A stretch of DNA of 64,000 nucleotides from Paludibacteraceae bacterium (GCA_017938155.1 JAGBCD010000027.1:78231-142230); one strand, 5' to 3'; positions 1 to 10,325 are shown, numbered from the stretch's first letter. Program-made: numbers and translations. The notes: a model not told the origin generated them from the sequence alone.

Positions 1-3000
1 ATCGATACCATCCAACTATCCACCACATACAAACAATATTCGTTTAACATGTCCGACTATACGGGTACCGATGAGTATTTTGCATTCTATACAGGAAATG
101 GAGTGTTCAATGATATCTACATCGACGATATCTCAGTACAACCTTTTATGTGTGCAAGACCTGAGTTTATTTTCGCAAAAGATATCAAGCAAGACAAAGC
201 GAACATTCATTGGTCAGGACATACTACCGACAAGTTTGAAATCAAAGTGCTTACTACCAAGGTAGAACCAATTGATATCTTGTTGCAAGCCGTAGCAGAC
301 TCTTTGGTTGTACTGGATACAGTAGCAAAGAACAATGCTTTCCAAGTATCTGGACTTACTCCACTTACTACTTATTATGTATATGTAAGACCAACTTGCG
401 GGGATTCCTTATGGGGAGATGGCTCTTTCGTTACGGCATGTGTTGCCATGGATCCTGCTGTATATAACTTAGAGGACTTCGAAGCATGTCCTGCAGGAAC
501 TACTTACAACGACGCTTATCATCCTCAGTGTTGGACATGGGGTAACCCAGGTAGAGATTTGTCAAGCAGTTCATATGCATCGGATAACTATTACCCATTT
601 GTTTATGAAGATGCTTCCAAAGCAAATAGTGGAACCAAATCAATGCGAATTAGATGGGATGCTGACTACGATTGTTCACCTGCTTGGATATGTTCACCAG
701 AACTATTGGTTGACGATTTAGCCAATGTAGGAGTAACCTTCTATGCAAAAATATCTACAGGAAAAGCACTTATCGTAGGTGTGATGAGCAATCCAGAAGA
801 TTATTCTACTTTCGTAGCACTGGATTCTATCATAGGTACAGATGATTATGAGAAAATACGTGTTGACCTTAGCGATTATGAGACACTATTGGGAGATGCT
901 AAGCATTTTGCTATTCGCTCACAAATCAATAGCTACTCAACTGCATATGTGGACGATGTTCAGTTCTTCCTCTCTATGTGCAAACGTCCTAAGGGGATTA
1001 TTTCCAACATGACCGATTCCAGTGTCGTTATCACTTCTGGATTGAGAGAGAACGCACAATGGAGATTACTCTTGACCGATAAGTATGTGGATGCTGACTC
1101 ACTCAAAGTATGGGGACATCAAGTCTTAGACACTACTATCAATGTCTTGTTAGATACCGTTCTTGCAAGCAATGTGAAAGCTCTTAGATTGGATGATTTG
1201 ACAGGTGATACCGACTACTTCTGTGCACTACAAACCCTTTGTGACGCAGCTACAGTGAGCGACTGGAAGACCATTGATTTCCATACTCCATGTGCGCCAA
1301 TGACAATTGAAGCATTAGGTGTAGTAGGATTTGAGACAGAAGAAGGATATGCTACGGGTTCCAACGTGCATTGTTGGACGATAGGAACGATTTCGGACAA
1401 CGAAACCTATATGCCAACCATCAAGAGTAGTTCTTATTCTGCTCACTCGGGTGACCAGTACCTGTATATGCGTTCATACATGTCCACTTCTACCAAAGCT
1501 GATGGATACTATGCTATCATGCCTACCTTAGACCTGCAAGGCACGTCCATTACCGAACTACAAGTAAGCTTCTGGGGCAAAGGATATACATCCAGCTACA
1601 GTTCTTACAAGAGTAGTATCATCGTGGGTATCGTAACCGACCCTTCGGATATTAGTACATTCGTGGCTGTAGATACGATCTACAACGATGGTTCTAAGTA
1701 TGGATATTATTCCGTACCGTTCGATAAATATCAAGGAGACTTTATGGGTATGATGGGACAACACATTGCCTTCTATTCCAACTTCGGCATGTCGAACGAT
1801 TTTAGTATTGATGATATCGTGGTTGAACCTATTCCTCCATGCCCAACTCCTAATACCATAACCATTGATACAATCATTGGTGCAAGTGTTAACTTCCATT
1901 GGGATGGTATTGCAGATAACTACCGCGTAGCAGTGAGTACAGAAGAACTTACTACAAGCGAGGAAAAGGAAAATGCTACCTATTTGATCAACGATACTGT
2001 ATCAACCAACTCGTATGCTATTACCAAAGGATTGGAGTACAACAAAACTTATTACATCTATGTGAAAGCGTTATGTTCCGATACTTTGACCAGTGAGTTC
2101 ACCTACAACGATTGTGTATTCTCAACCTCATGTCCAGATGCGACAGCATTGCCTATCTATGAGACCTTTGAGGACGCAACAGGTACAAGGAAAATTCCTT
2201 CTTGTTGGTACGTAGTGAAAGCTGGGTCTTATCCATCTGTGCAACTAACCTATGGTGTGGACAACTCTGCAAGTGTAGAACTCTATATCTATTCTTCAAG
2301 TACAAGCAATTACTGCGCCCTTATTACGCCTGCAGTTGATTTGCCATCTTTGAACCAAGCGATGTTGAGTCTATATGCACGTTCCTACTCATCAAGTTAT
2401 AGCAAGGCTAACCTTGTGATAGGAGTTGTGGACGACCCCAATGACTTCACTACATTTGTACCATTGGATACGGTACTCGTCACAGGAAAGACACCAAAGC
2501 AATATGAGATAATGTTTGACCAATTTGCAAGCCAAATAGGTACGCAAAAGCATATTGTAATGTGTCTTGATAAGTCCAATGCGACCGCAGACTTATGTCT
2601 TGACAATATCAAGATAACCAAGATTCCAACTTGTTTCCCTCCTACTAATGTACAATTGATAGGAACGCCAGAACTCACTTCTGCAGTAGTGAAACTCACC
2701 CCATACAACGAGACTTCTACTACAATAGAATTGGCTGTTCTTTCAGGCGCTCAAGTACAAAAAATGGAATCATACAATGCCTTAGATACATTAGGTATTC
2801 ACGTTACAGTTACCGACACAATGCCATTTACTATCACAGGTCTGCAACCAAGTACACAATACCATGTGTATGCAAGAACCATTTGTGGTGCAGGTGACTA
2901 TAGCGATTGGACCATGCAACCATTGTGCTCATTCTTAACCCAATTCTATTATGGTTGTAGCTATGAGTTTGGATTTGAGAAAACCGATGCTTATGTTCCC

Positions 3001-6000
3001 CATCCAAAGTCAACCTCTGAACTCTATTACATCCACCCAGCACTCCAAATAGATGTGCTCACCGATAGCAAACCTACATCATATAGTTATTATCCTTACT
3101 GTCGTGTGAATACCACTTCCTATGCATATTCATTGGACGGAGATGGTGCATTGTTGTTACCTTCAACTACCAGTAAGTATCAACCATACGTAGTTTTGCC
3201 TGCCACCGATTGCAACACCGAGCGTTCTTTACAAATGGATGTGCGTGCGGGGTATGAGGATATCTATTCTACTTATAGTAAAACCACCAGTTGTCCATCC
3301 AACCCAAGTTTCCTATTGGGTACGATAGACAAGAATGCTGGTATTGAGACCTTAGAACTATTGGGTAGAGTGCCACTCGTATTTCACCCTACTTCAGATA
3401 CAATCAAGGTGGAGAACAATAAATTGTATGAGCATTTTATCTTTGATTTAGATGCACAAATTGTTCAAAACAAGCAAATCGTTATTATCAACGACTTGAA
3501 TGTAACGGGTACATTAACTGTGGATAATATCAAAATGGACGAATCGTTGGGCTATGGTTATGTATTCATTGATAGTTGTATCGTAGAAGAAAACAACGTT
3601 TCACTTTATTGGAAGAATATGGGTGGTCCTTGGAATATCTATGCTATATCAGGCAACGATACCATCAAAGCGACCAACCTAACAACCAATAGTTATACCT
3701 TTACAGGTTTGAAACCAGCCTCTGTTTATGATATCCAACTCTCATCCACAGCTGCTCCAGCGGACACCAAGGGAATTATCTCTTCTGTACAAGTGATGAC
3801 AGACTGTGTGCCTTTGGAACTCAATGAGCAAGCATCCATTACTTGGACATTCGACGAGTCGTTGGTAGTTGCACCTTACCTAAGCAATGAGGAAGATGCA
3901 GCATTGTATCTATTACCAGTCTGCTGGAATGCTGAGACTACTCATGCCACAGCATCTGATGGATATCAATTCTTAGTGCAACGTCCAGGTTACGACTATT
4001 ATCCTGCACCAAGCAAAGGTACAACCTATGACCACTACGAGTATGGTATGGATAATTCCTATTCATTGCGTATATACGCGGGAAAGTCAACCACATACAA
4101 TACACCATATGCTGTCTTACCTGCACTCAATTGCGATTTGGACACCATGCTCATAGAGTTCTATATGAGACCTATATCCCACTATGCCGATACCTATGGA
4201 ACTGCATCCAGTAGAGGTAAAGTGTTGGGTAGCAGTTATGCGGGCAATAGCATTGTTGTAGGTACAATGTCCGATCCTAACGACTTTGCTACCTTCGTGG
4301 AAATTGCAACTGCTGAATATCAAGAGGTACTTACCAGTAGCACTTATGTGACAAGTGACCCACAAGGATTGGATTACTGGAGAAAATACAAGTTCAAACT
4401 ATCTGAAGACAATGGCAAGTATATCGCCTTTGCACAACCTGGTGGCGGCGTGATATACATTGATAATGTGACTGTACGGGCCAACCATGACCTCTTTGCT
4501 CCAAGTGATTTGATGACGAAGAATGTTTCTTCTACTACTGCTGATTTGACATGGGAAGCTGGTTCACTTAATTGTCCAACCGTAGTCGTATTGACACAAG
4601 GAAACAATGTTATTATCAAGGATACTGTGACCGAAGGTAATACCTATCATGTGATAGGCTTGGATGCTAACGAGGAGTATAGTTGGTATGCATATCATTA
4701 CAACGATGAAATGCAAAGTGACCAATCATCATTTGCCAACTTTAGAACACTTTGCTCGTCCATAGATTTGCCAGAATCAGGAGAATTGTTCTACAATTTT
4801 GATAATCCTGCTGATTTTGTACGTGCACCTTATGCAAATATTGAAGCCAATATCAAGGATACGGTATTCTACCTCCCATCATGTTGGGGCGCTGGTACTA
4901 CATCCTCACAGAAAGTGTCATCCAACAACTTCTTTATCCAACGTTCTGGCTTCTCATCAGAGACTGGAGAGAAGGATTATGACGCTGACGAATTGGCTTC
5001 AGGACGCAACAAATCCAACGCATTGCGTGTCTATGTTTCATATCAAAGCAACGCTACACCTTATGTAGTATTACCTGAGTTAGATTGTGACCTGGACACC
5101 ATGATGATTGAGTTCTGGGGACGTACATTCGAAACGTACAAATCCTACTATAGCGATTATATTGGCACTTATTACGAAGGAGATATCTATTCGGTAAGCA
5201 ACCTCAAATCAAGCATTCTTGTGGGTACTATGACCGATCCAAACGACTTCTCAACCTTCGTTTGTGCCGACTCCATCGTTTATCCATACACCAACCTCAA
5301 ACTCACAAACAACGAGGAAGATGATGCAACGGGTAATAACTATTGGGTGAAATTCAAAGCACAGTTTGCAAACTCAGGTGGCAAGTATATTGCTTTCGCA
5401 ATGTCCACAAAGGGTATGTTCTTCATTGATGATGTAACGATTAAGCCTAATAAGATTATCTTCCCTCCAAGCAACTTGAGAACTGATTCTATCAGTACTA
5501 ATGCCGCTACATTGACTTGGAAGAATGCTAAACAAGGAGCTAATACAGTATTAGTTCTACAGAGTGGAGCAAGCACCATCATGAGAGACACCCTGGCACC
5601 AGCAGTAGATACATACCAGTTGACAGATTTGTTGCCAAATTCACAATATTCATGGTACTTGTATCATATCTATACTTCAGGTACAGATGCAATTGATGGC
5701 GAGAAATCACAAGAGAGCTCATTCAAGACTCCTTGTGTGGCAATTGATTTGGATGCTAACAACCAAGTTGTATGGACCTTCGATGAAAACTTGATGGTAG
5801 CTCCTTATGTCACCACACCAAGTGATGCTGAACTCTACTTCATCCCTGAATGCTGGAATGTAGCGAATACCTCTACTACGGTTTCCAATGGTTATCAATT
5901 CTTAGTACAACGTACTGGATATGACTATTGGCCAGCTCCAAGCAAGAGCTCAAGTTATGACTACCATATCTATGGTATCAATGGATCGAACTCCTTGCGT

Positions 6001-9000
6001 ATCTACACAGGCACTTCTGCTTCCTACAAAACATCTTATGCTGTCCTACCACTCGTCAACTGTGACTTGGATACCATGTTGATTGAGTTCTACGGACGTA
6101 ACTTTGCTCACTACGGAGAAGGGTACTCCAATGTTAGCAAGATAGGAAAACCTGTAAGCACGTATTACTTTGGCAAAGGTGTTGTTGTGGGGACTATGAG
6201 CGATCCTAAAGACTTCAATACATTCGTTGCATTGGATACCTGCTACTACGAACAAAACATTACTTCATCTACCATCGTGGACGAAGACCCTGCAGGATTG
6301 CAATATTGGAAGAAGTACCGCGTTGCATTGGAGAATGCACAAGGTGACTATATCGCATTCGTAGAGCCATTTGATAATGTGTTCTTCATTGACAATGTGA
6401 CCCTAAAACCAAATCATGAACTCTTCCCACCAAAGGATTTGAAATGTGATGAAGTAACGGGTACAACTGCTAACCTCTCGTGGACCAAGACTTTGTCCAC
6501 CAATAGTGTACAAATCACGGTAATGCAAGGTGAGAATGTTGTTCTATGTGACACGGTTACTACTTCGACCTATACATTGAACAACCTCAATCCTTCAACT
6601 CACTACATCTGGTCCTTGATTGAGTTCAACGAAGAACAACAATCTGACCCTATCACCAGTGAGTTTACAACCGAGTGTGCAGCTGTTGACTTGACAATGT
6701 TATACACCAGCTTCGAGGAGAACGAAGGAACTGAATTGGTATATACAGGAAGTAGGTCAGACTATACACGCAACTTGTGTTGGACCTATGGAGACTTCTA
6801 TTACAGTTCATGGTCAACCTCCTATAGTGCTACCAATATATCAAACGAGGATGCAGCTTCCAGTGCTTGGTACTTTGCCAAGACAGGTGATTATGCTGCA
6901 AGATTGTATGCAGGCTACTCTGTAAGTATGGGCGAATACTCCTACCAAAACTTCATTGCAACGCCTGAAGTGCAATCCATTGCAGCATACGACTCCTTGC
7001 AGATACACTTCTGGATGCGTCCTACCTATTCGTATGAAGATGGACACATGAGTGCTACAAGTACTTCTACTACCTATTCAGTGATCGTGGGAACCTGTGA
7101 CGATGTGGACGACTTTACCACTTTCATGCCTATTGATACGGTAGATTATGAAGGCTCTTATACATCCAGTGATTATGCTACAGCATCCAACAACTACCTC
7201 TTCCAAGAAGTAGAAGTGCCACTCAGAGGAGCCCAAGGCAAGCATGTTTACCTCATGGCAACTGCCGTGGATTCGAAAGGTAATGCCAACTCATCATGCC
7301 AATTTTATATTGATGATATATCTTTCGACAAAGCAAGCTTGTGTACCAGACCTAAGAATGTGAAAGTCATTCCTGGGGTACAAGATGCTACCATCATGTG
7401 GACAGGAGCTGCTATCTGCAACGAGTATCTGGTAGAAGTCTCAACCGATGCAATGTTCACGAATAGTGAGAATATATTGAGAGCCACCGTTACCACAACC
7501 CAAGCACATATACAAGGATTGCAAAAACAAACAACCTACTATGCAAGGGTAATGTCATTATGTGCGGCTGAGTTTGGTACCAGCGCATGGACCCAACCTG
7601 TTGCATTCAATACAATCAAGGCTCCGTTCTATTTAGAAGATTTCGTAAAAATAGACAACGATTGGGATCATAGTACAGTATGTGCAGAACATTTGTTCAA
7701 TGACTCTTTGGGCAATGTACAAATGAATTCTTCTGAGATACCAAAAGGCTATGGTTGGACAGTGACCAACGATACCTATGGTATCAATGATAGACACGTT
7801 TGGACTCCATTCAATACGTACACATCTTCCAGCACTGCTTATCGCTACGAATGGTTGCTCACACCTGCCCTCGCACTTGAGAGCGACAAGAAAGTGGTTC
7901 TATCATTTGATTTGGCACAAACACAGTCATCCGAAGGAAACTCTGGCGGTAGTTGGATGAACGTGCCTTCTGAACTGGCTGCGACTGAGAAAGAAGTTGC
8001 AAAAGACTTCGTCTTCCTCGTTGCTATCAGTACCGATGGTGGCGTTACTTGGAAACGTGAAGATGCACAAGTATGGTGCCAAGATGAAAATGGCGTATAT
8101 GGTAAACCAGAACATAAACTTTTGGATATTACCAATGTGGCGCAAAATGTGAGAATTGACTTGAGCAAATATGCAGGTACCAGTATCAAAGTCGGATTCT
8201 ATAGAGAAGCATATACCTACAAAGGATCAAGCTCTCCAACCATAGCATTACACTTGGATAATGTGCGTTTCAACTATTATACCGAGATAGTTGATATGCA
8301 AAGTGCTTGCCAATACGAAGATGTTGAGTTTGAATCGGGTTATATCTTCAATGGTGATAATGTACAAGAAGGCCTCAACGAGTACAAGACCTATCAAATT
8401 GTTGCTAACGAAGATGCACAAGCTGGTGTGGTTGATACGGCCTATGTATATCAAGCATACTACACATTGGCATCTATCACAACCTTTGAGACCGAACTTT
8501 GCCATGGAGAAATCTATGCTGACAATGGGTTCCGCGCACATGCGAAGTCGGGTACATACAAACAAAAGATGTTGTCACAAGTTACAGGTTGCGATAGTAT
8601 CGTAGAACTAAGACTTACTGTCCTTCCACAAATGGGGGCTAACTTAGCTGATACTATTTGTCAAGGAGATACTTATACCTTCTTCGGTAAACAACTCCAA
8701 AAGACAGGTATCTACCGTGACACACTGATCTCTTCTACGGGTTGTGACTCAGTCGTGACGTTGGCACTTCAGGTTGTTGCTCCTCAATACACCTACCTAA
8801 GCAAAACCATTTGCGAGGGATCTACCTATGAGTTTATGGGACAAGTATTGAGCAAAGCAGGCATCTATACCGACACACTGACTTCTGTCACCACAGGTTG
8901 TGATAGCATCATTGAACTCAATCTGGAACTCTCTACACACTATCAAGATACTATCGTAGCTCATACTTGTGGCGAACAAACCTATAGTTTCTACGACCAA

Positions 9001-9411
9001 ACGTATGACAAGACAGGAAAATACATTGTGAACGTAGAAGGACAAGATGGAGATTGTGATACTGTCTTCGTACTTGACCTAACGGTACATGCGATCGATA
9101 CCATCTATGTTGATACGGTAATTACAGTTGACCAATTACCATATCAATATGAGAATATCATCTATCCAGAAGGATCTGAAACAGGTACATACAAACAAAC
9201 AATTGAGGTGAATACCGAATATTGTCATAATGTAGTAGTACATACGTTGACCATCAATCCTTCCACTGATATTGAGCAAATCAAACTATCAGAGACAGAT
9301 GATGTTTACAAGATTGTTTACAAAGAACATATCTACATCGTTCGCAACAACCAATGGTATGACGTAACGGGTAAACAAGTTGATTGCCCTATAAAAGACG
9401 AAATAGAATAA
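1..9411 (+). CDS. giant multidomain Fn3/jelly-roll surface protein, 5'-truncated by the window
   Basis: The reading frame is open from base 1, so the start lies outside the window; at least 3136 residues are visible. The protein is built of about ten modules. Each has a jelly-roll (MAM or carbohydrate-binding-like) domain ending in an [IV]D[DN][IV] strand (for example YIDDISVQP, FFIDNVTLKP), usually followed by a fibronectin type III domain with a YYVYVRP-like strand. The last ~330 residues carry about five ~50-residue repeats of the form C.G..Y.F....Y.dTL....GCDS. The end (HIYIVRNNQWYDVTGKQV) resembles the tail of the amylase at 46.3 kb and is not a classic T9SS domain. A surface adhesin or glycan-binding role is inferred from architecture; no catalytic motif is seen. 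Confidence 0.85.
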   Translation: MDTIQLSTTYKQYSFNMSDYTGTDEYFAFYTGNGVFNDIYIDDISVQPFMCARPEFIFAKDIKQDKANIHWSGHTTDKFEIKVLTTKVEPIDILLQAVADSLVVLDTVAKNNAFQVSGLTPLTTYYVYVRPTCGDSLWGDGSFVTACVAMDPAVYNLEDFEACPAGTTYNDAYHPQCWTWGNPGRDLSSSSYASDNYYPFVYEDASKANSGTKSMRIRWDADYDCSPAWICSPELLVDDLANVGVTFYAKISTGKALIVGVMSNPEDYSTFVALDSIIGTDDYEKIRVDLSDYETLLGDAKHFAIRSQINSYSTAYVDDVQFFLSMCKRPKGIISNMTDSSVVITSGLRENAQWRLLLTDKYVDADSLKVWGHQVLDTTINVLLDTVLASNVKALRLDDLTGDTDYFCALQTLCDAATVSDWKTIDFHTPCAPMTIEALGVVGFETEEGYATGSNVHCWTIGTISDNETYMPTIKSSSYSAHSGDQYLYMRSYMSTSTKADGYYAIMPTLDLQGTSITELQVSFWGKGYTSSYSSYKSSIIVGIVTDPSDISTFVAVDTIYNDGSKYGYYSVPFDKYQGDFMGMMGQHIAFYSNFGMSNDFSIDDIVVEPIPPCPTPNTITIDTIIGASVNFHWDGIADNYRVAVSTEELTTSEEKENATYLINDTVSTNSYAITKGLEYNKTYYIYVKALCSDTLTSEFTYNDCVFSTSCPDATALPIYETFEDATGTRKIPSCWYVVKAGSYPSVQLTYGVDNSASVELYIYSSSTSNYCALITPAVDLPSLNQAMLSLYARSYSSSYSKANLVIGVVDDPNDFTTFVPLDTVLVTGKTPKQYEIMFDQFASQIGTQKHIVMCLDKSNATADLCLDNIKITKIPTCFPPTNVQLIGTPELTSAVVKLTPYNETSTTIELAVLSGAQVQKMESYNALDTLGIHVTVTDTMPFTITGLQPSTQYHVYARTICGAGDYSDWTMQPLCSFLTQFYYGCSYEFGFEKTDAYVPHPKSTSELYYIHPALQIDVLTDSKPTSYSYYPYCRVNTTSYAYSLDGDGALLLPSTTSKYQPYVVLPATDCNTERSLQMDVRAGYEDIYSTYSKTTSCPSNPSFLLGTIDKNAGIETLELLGRVPLVFHPTSDTIKVENNKLYEHFIFDLDAQIVQNKQIVIINDLNVTGTLTVDNIKMDESLGYGYVFIDSCIVEENNVSLYWKNMGGPWNIYAISGNDTIKATNLTTNSYTFTGLKPASVYDIQLSSTAAPADTKGIISSVQVMTDCVPLELNEQASITWTFDESLVVAPYLSNEEDAALYLLPVCWNAETTHATASDGYQFLVQRPGYDYYPAPSKGTTYDHYEYGMDNSYSLRIYAGKSTTYNTPYAVLPALNCDLDTMLIEFYMRPISHYADTYGTASSRGKVLGSSYAGNSIVVGTMSDPNDFATFVEIATAEYQEVLTSSTYVTSDPQGLDYWRKYKFKLSEDNGKYIAFAQPGGGVIYIDNVTVRANHDLFAPSDLMTKNVSSTTADLTWEAGSLNCPTVVVLTQGNNVIIKDTVTEGNTYHVIGLDANEEYSWYAYHYNDEMQSDQSSFANFRTLCSSIDLPESGELFYNFDNPADFVRAPYANIEANIKDTVFYLPSCWGAGTTSSQKVSSNNFFIQRSGFSSETGEKDYDADELASGRNKSNALRVYVSYQSNATPYVVLPELDCDLDTMMIEFWGRTFETYKSYYSDYIGTYYEGDIYSVSNLKSSILVGTMTDPNDFSTFVCADSIVYPYTNLKLTNNEEDDATGNNYWVKFKAQFANSGGKYIAFAMSTKGMFFIDDVTIKPNKIIFPPSNLRTDSISTNAATLTWKNAKQGANTVLVLQSGASTIMRDTLAPAVDTYQLTDLLPNSQYSWYLYHIYTSGTDAIDGEKSQESSFKTPCVAIDLDANNQVVWTFDENLMVAPYVTTPSDAELYFIPECWNVANTSTTVSNGYQFLVQRTGYDYWPAPSKSSSYDYHIYGINGSNSLRIYTGTSASYKTSYAVLPLVNCDLDTMLIEFYGRNFAHYGEGYSNVSKIGKPVSTYYFGKGVVVGTMSDPKDFNTFVALDTCYYEQNITSSTIVDEDPAGLQYWKKYRVALENAQGDYIAFVEPFDNVFFIDNVTLKPNHELFPPKDLKCDEVTGTTANLSWTKTLSTNSVQITVMQGENVVLCDTVTTSTYTLNNLNPSTHYIWSLIEFNEEQQSDPITSEFTTECAAVDLTMLYTSFEENEGTELVYTGSRSDYTRNLCWTYGDFYYSSWSTSYSATNISNEDAASSAWYFAKTGDYAARLYAGYSVSMGEYSYQNFIATPEVQSIAAYDSLQIHFWMRPTYSYEDGHMSATSTSTTYSVIVGTCDDVDDFTTFMPIDTVDYEGSYTSSDYATASNNYLFQEVEVPLRGAQGKHVYLMATAVDSKGNANSSCQFYIDDISFDKASLCTRPKNVKVIPGVQDATIMWTGAAICNEYLVEVSTDAMFTNSENILRATVTTTQAHIQGLQKQTTYYARVMSLCAAEFGTSAWTQPVAFNTIKAPFYLEDFVKIDNDWDHSTVCAEHLFNDSLGNVQMNSSEIPKGYGWTVTNDTYGINDRHVWTPFNTYTSSSTAYRYEWLLTPALALESDKKVVLSFDLAQTQSSEGNSGGSWMNVPSELAATEKEVAKDFVFLVAISTDGGVTWKREDAQVWCQDENGVYGKPEHKLLDITNVAQNVRIDLSKYAGTSIKVGFYREAYTYKGSSSPTIALHLDNVRFNYYTEIVDMQSACQYEDVEFESGYIFNGDNVQEGLNEYKTYQIVANEDAQAGVVDTAYVYQAYYTLASITTFETELCHGEIYADNGFRAHAKSGTYKQKMLSQVTGCDSIVELRLTVLPQMGANLADTICQGDTYTFFGKQLQKTGIYRDTLISSTGCDSVVTLALQVVAPQYTYLSKTICEGSTYEFMGQVLSKAGIYTDTLTSVTTGCDSIIELNLELSTHYQDTIVAHTCGEQTYSFYDQTYDKTGKYIVNVEGQDGDCDTVFVLDLTVHAIDTIYVDTVITVDQLPYQYENIIYPEGSETGTYKQTIEVNTEYCHNVVVHTLTINPSTDIEQIKLSETDDVYKIVYKEHIYIVRNNQWYDVTGKQVDCPIKDEIE

Positions 9412-9439
9412 CATCGTCCAAAAGAATAATAATCCAAAG

Positions 9440-9464
9440 CAGCTCTCTTAATGGGAGCTGTTTT
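9440..9464 (+). terminator. weak intrinsic terminator after the giant adhesin gene
   Basis: CAGCTC (9440-9445) and GAGCTG (9455-9460) can pair and are followed by only four T residues. It sits 28 bases after the stop codon. The short T-tract makes it a weak candidate. Confidence 0.45.
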
Positions 9465-9474
9465 GGTGCATATT

Positions 9475-9523
9475 AAGGTGCATAATGAAGGTACATAATA
9501 AGGTATATAATAAGGTGCATAAT
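9475..9523. repeat. four tandem copies of a 12-13 base unit AAGGTRYATAAT
   Basis: The units start at 9475, 9488, 9500 and 9512 and differ at one or two bases. They open a 970-base noncoding gap (9412-10383) that is nearly all repeats. ORFs drawn through this gap consist of repeat sequence and are not annotated as genes. Confidence 0.85.
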
Positions 9524-9526
9524 TCT

Positions 9527-9617
9527 TATCTCGCTTCGCTCAAACGATTGCTACTTATCTCGCCCAATGGGCTCAAACGATTGCTACTTATCTCGCTTTC
9601 GCTTGAACGATTGCTAC
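9527..9617. repeat. three tandem ~30-base units around CTCAAACGATTGCTACT
   Basis: The units are 9527-9555, 9556-9588 and 9589-9617. The first two contain CTCAAACGATT exactly (9539-9549, 9572-9582); the third has CTTGAACGATT (9602-9612). The bases before this motif vary but are short inverted stretches (CGCTTCGCT, GCCCAATGGGC, CGCTTTCGCTT). The same 11-base motif is rebuilt when the IS110 element at 62.7-63.95 kb is removed in silico, so these look like unoccupied copies of its target. Confidence 0.85.
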
Positions 9618-9703
9618 AAAGTTTCAAAGTTTCACGCATCATAGATGCTTGTTTCACCGCTTCGCTGTTTCAAGGTTTCATCACTCACAACTCCTCCCCT
9701 AAG

Positions 9704-9868
9704 TCGCGTTCGGTAACGAGATTGCGCGAACGATATCGCTCTGCTCTATCATTGAAAGCAACTCGTACCTCCGCTTATCCCCCATAGCAAACAGATAAAA
9801 TCTTGGTTTGCTATGGGGGGGGTGACAGACCCCTCAGTCCTCCGGACAGCTCCCCTAACTTAGGGGAG
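9704..9868 (+). repeat. left arm of a ~165-base imperfect inverted repeat
   Basis: Reading left to right this arm holds TCGCGTTCGGTAACGAG, then CAACTCGTACCTCCGCTT, then a 14-bp hairpin (arms 9779-9792 and 9806-9819, CCCCCATAGCAAAC against its complement), then CAGACCCCTC and CTCCCCTAACTTAGGGGAG. The reverse complement of 10074-10239 has the same blocks in the same order. It resembles a dispersed palindromic intergenic element rather than an insertion sequence: no ORF of note and no clear target duplication. Confidence 0.8.
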
Positions 9869-9898
9869 CAATTTAGATGGGGGAAGAGAATCATGAAA

Positions 9899-9913
9899 AT
9901 TCGCTTTGCGAAT
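9899..9913. repeat. small palindrome ATTCGC-TTT-GCGAAT followed by AATTC-rich sequence
   Basis: This 15-base palindrome is followed by AATTCTTAATTC-type sequence to about 9950. The same pairing (with AAA as loop) is found at 63958-63972, also next to AATTCTTAATTC. It is a small dispersed intergenic repeat. Confidence 0.7.
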
Positions 9914-9973
9914 AATTCTTAATTCAAAAGTCTTAATTCAAAATTCTCTATAGTGTGTCCCTTTGGTTTAGTG

Positions 9974-9993
9974 CCAGCGGGTGGTTCCGCTGG
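9974..9993. repeat. 7-bp hairpin CCAGCGG/CCGCTGG between the inverted-repeat arms
   Basis: A perfect 7-bp stem (9974-9980 with 9987-9993) with a six-base loop lies in the spacer between the two arms. No T-tract follows, so it is not called a terminator. Confidence 0.5.
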
Positions 9994-10073
9994 TCAAGAG
10001 TTCTCATAGGTGGATGAGTTAATAATTCATAAACTCCTCCCCTAAGTTGGCGGGTAAAGGAGTGCAATAAAAA

Positions 10074-10239
10074 CTCCTCCCCTAAGTTAGGGGAGGTGCC
10101 CGGAGGGCGGAGGGGTCTGTTTCCCCCCAAACGCAAACCAAGACTCTGTCTGTTTGCTTTTGGGAGAAGAGAAGCGGAGGTACGAGTTGCCCCAACGATG
10201 ACGAGGTCATCGTTCATGCAATCTCGTTACCGAACGCGA
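10074..10239 (-). repeat. right arm of the ~165-base imperfect inverted repeat
   Basis: It begins CTCCTCCCCTAAGTTAGGGGAGG and ends with CTCGTTACCGAACGCGA; its reverse complement aligns block by block with 9704-9868. Partial copies of the CTCCTCCCCTAAG end also occur at about 9691 and 10034, so the family has at least four partial or complete copies in this gap. Confidence 0.8.
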
Positions 10240-10325
10240 ATTCAATACAGGTATTGCATTTTTATACATAAATATGCCTAATGAAGACAAAAGTGTTTGC
10301 TAAAAAAAGAATTTTTATTAAAAAG

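Noticed and set aside
9527-9617. Possible CRISPR array (three regularly spaced similar units)
   Set aside because: The units are head-to-tail with the variable part inside the repeat, only three copies, no cas genes; better explained as dispersed-repeat copies.
9485-9787. 100-residue plus-strand ORF in the gap after the giant adhesin
   Set aside because: It is made of the tandem and inverted repeats and its translation is itself repetitive; no coding signal.
9948-10217. 89-residue minus-strand ORF in the inverted-repeat region
   Set aside because: It reads through the right arm of the inverted repeat and its spacer; no start context or homology recognised.
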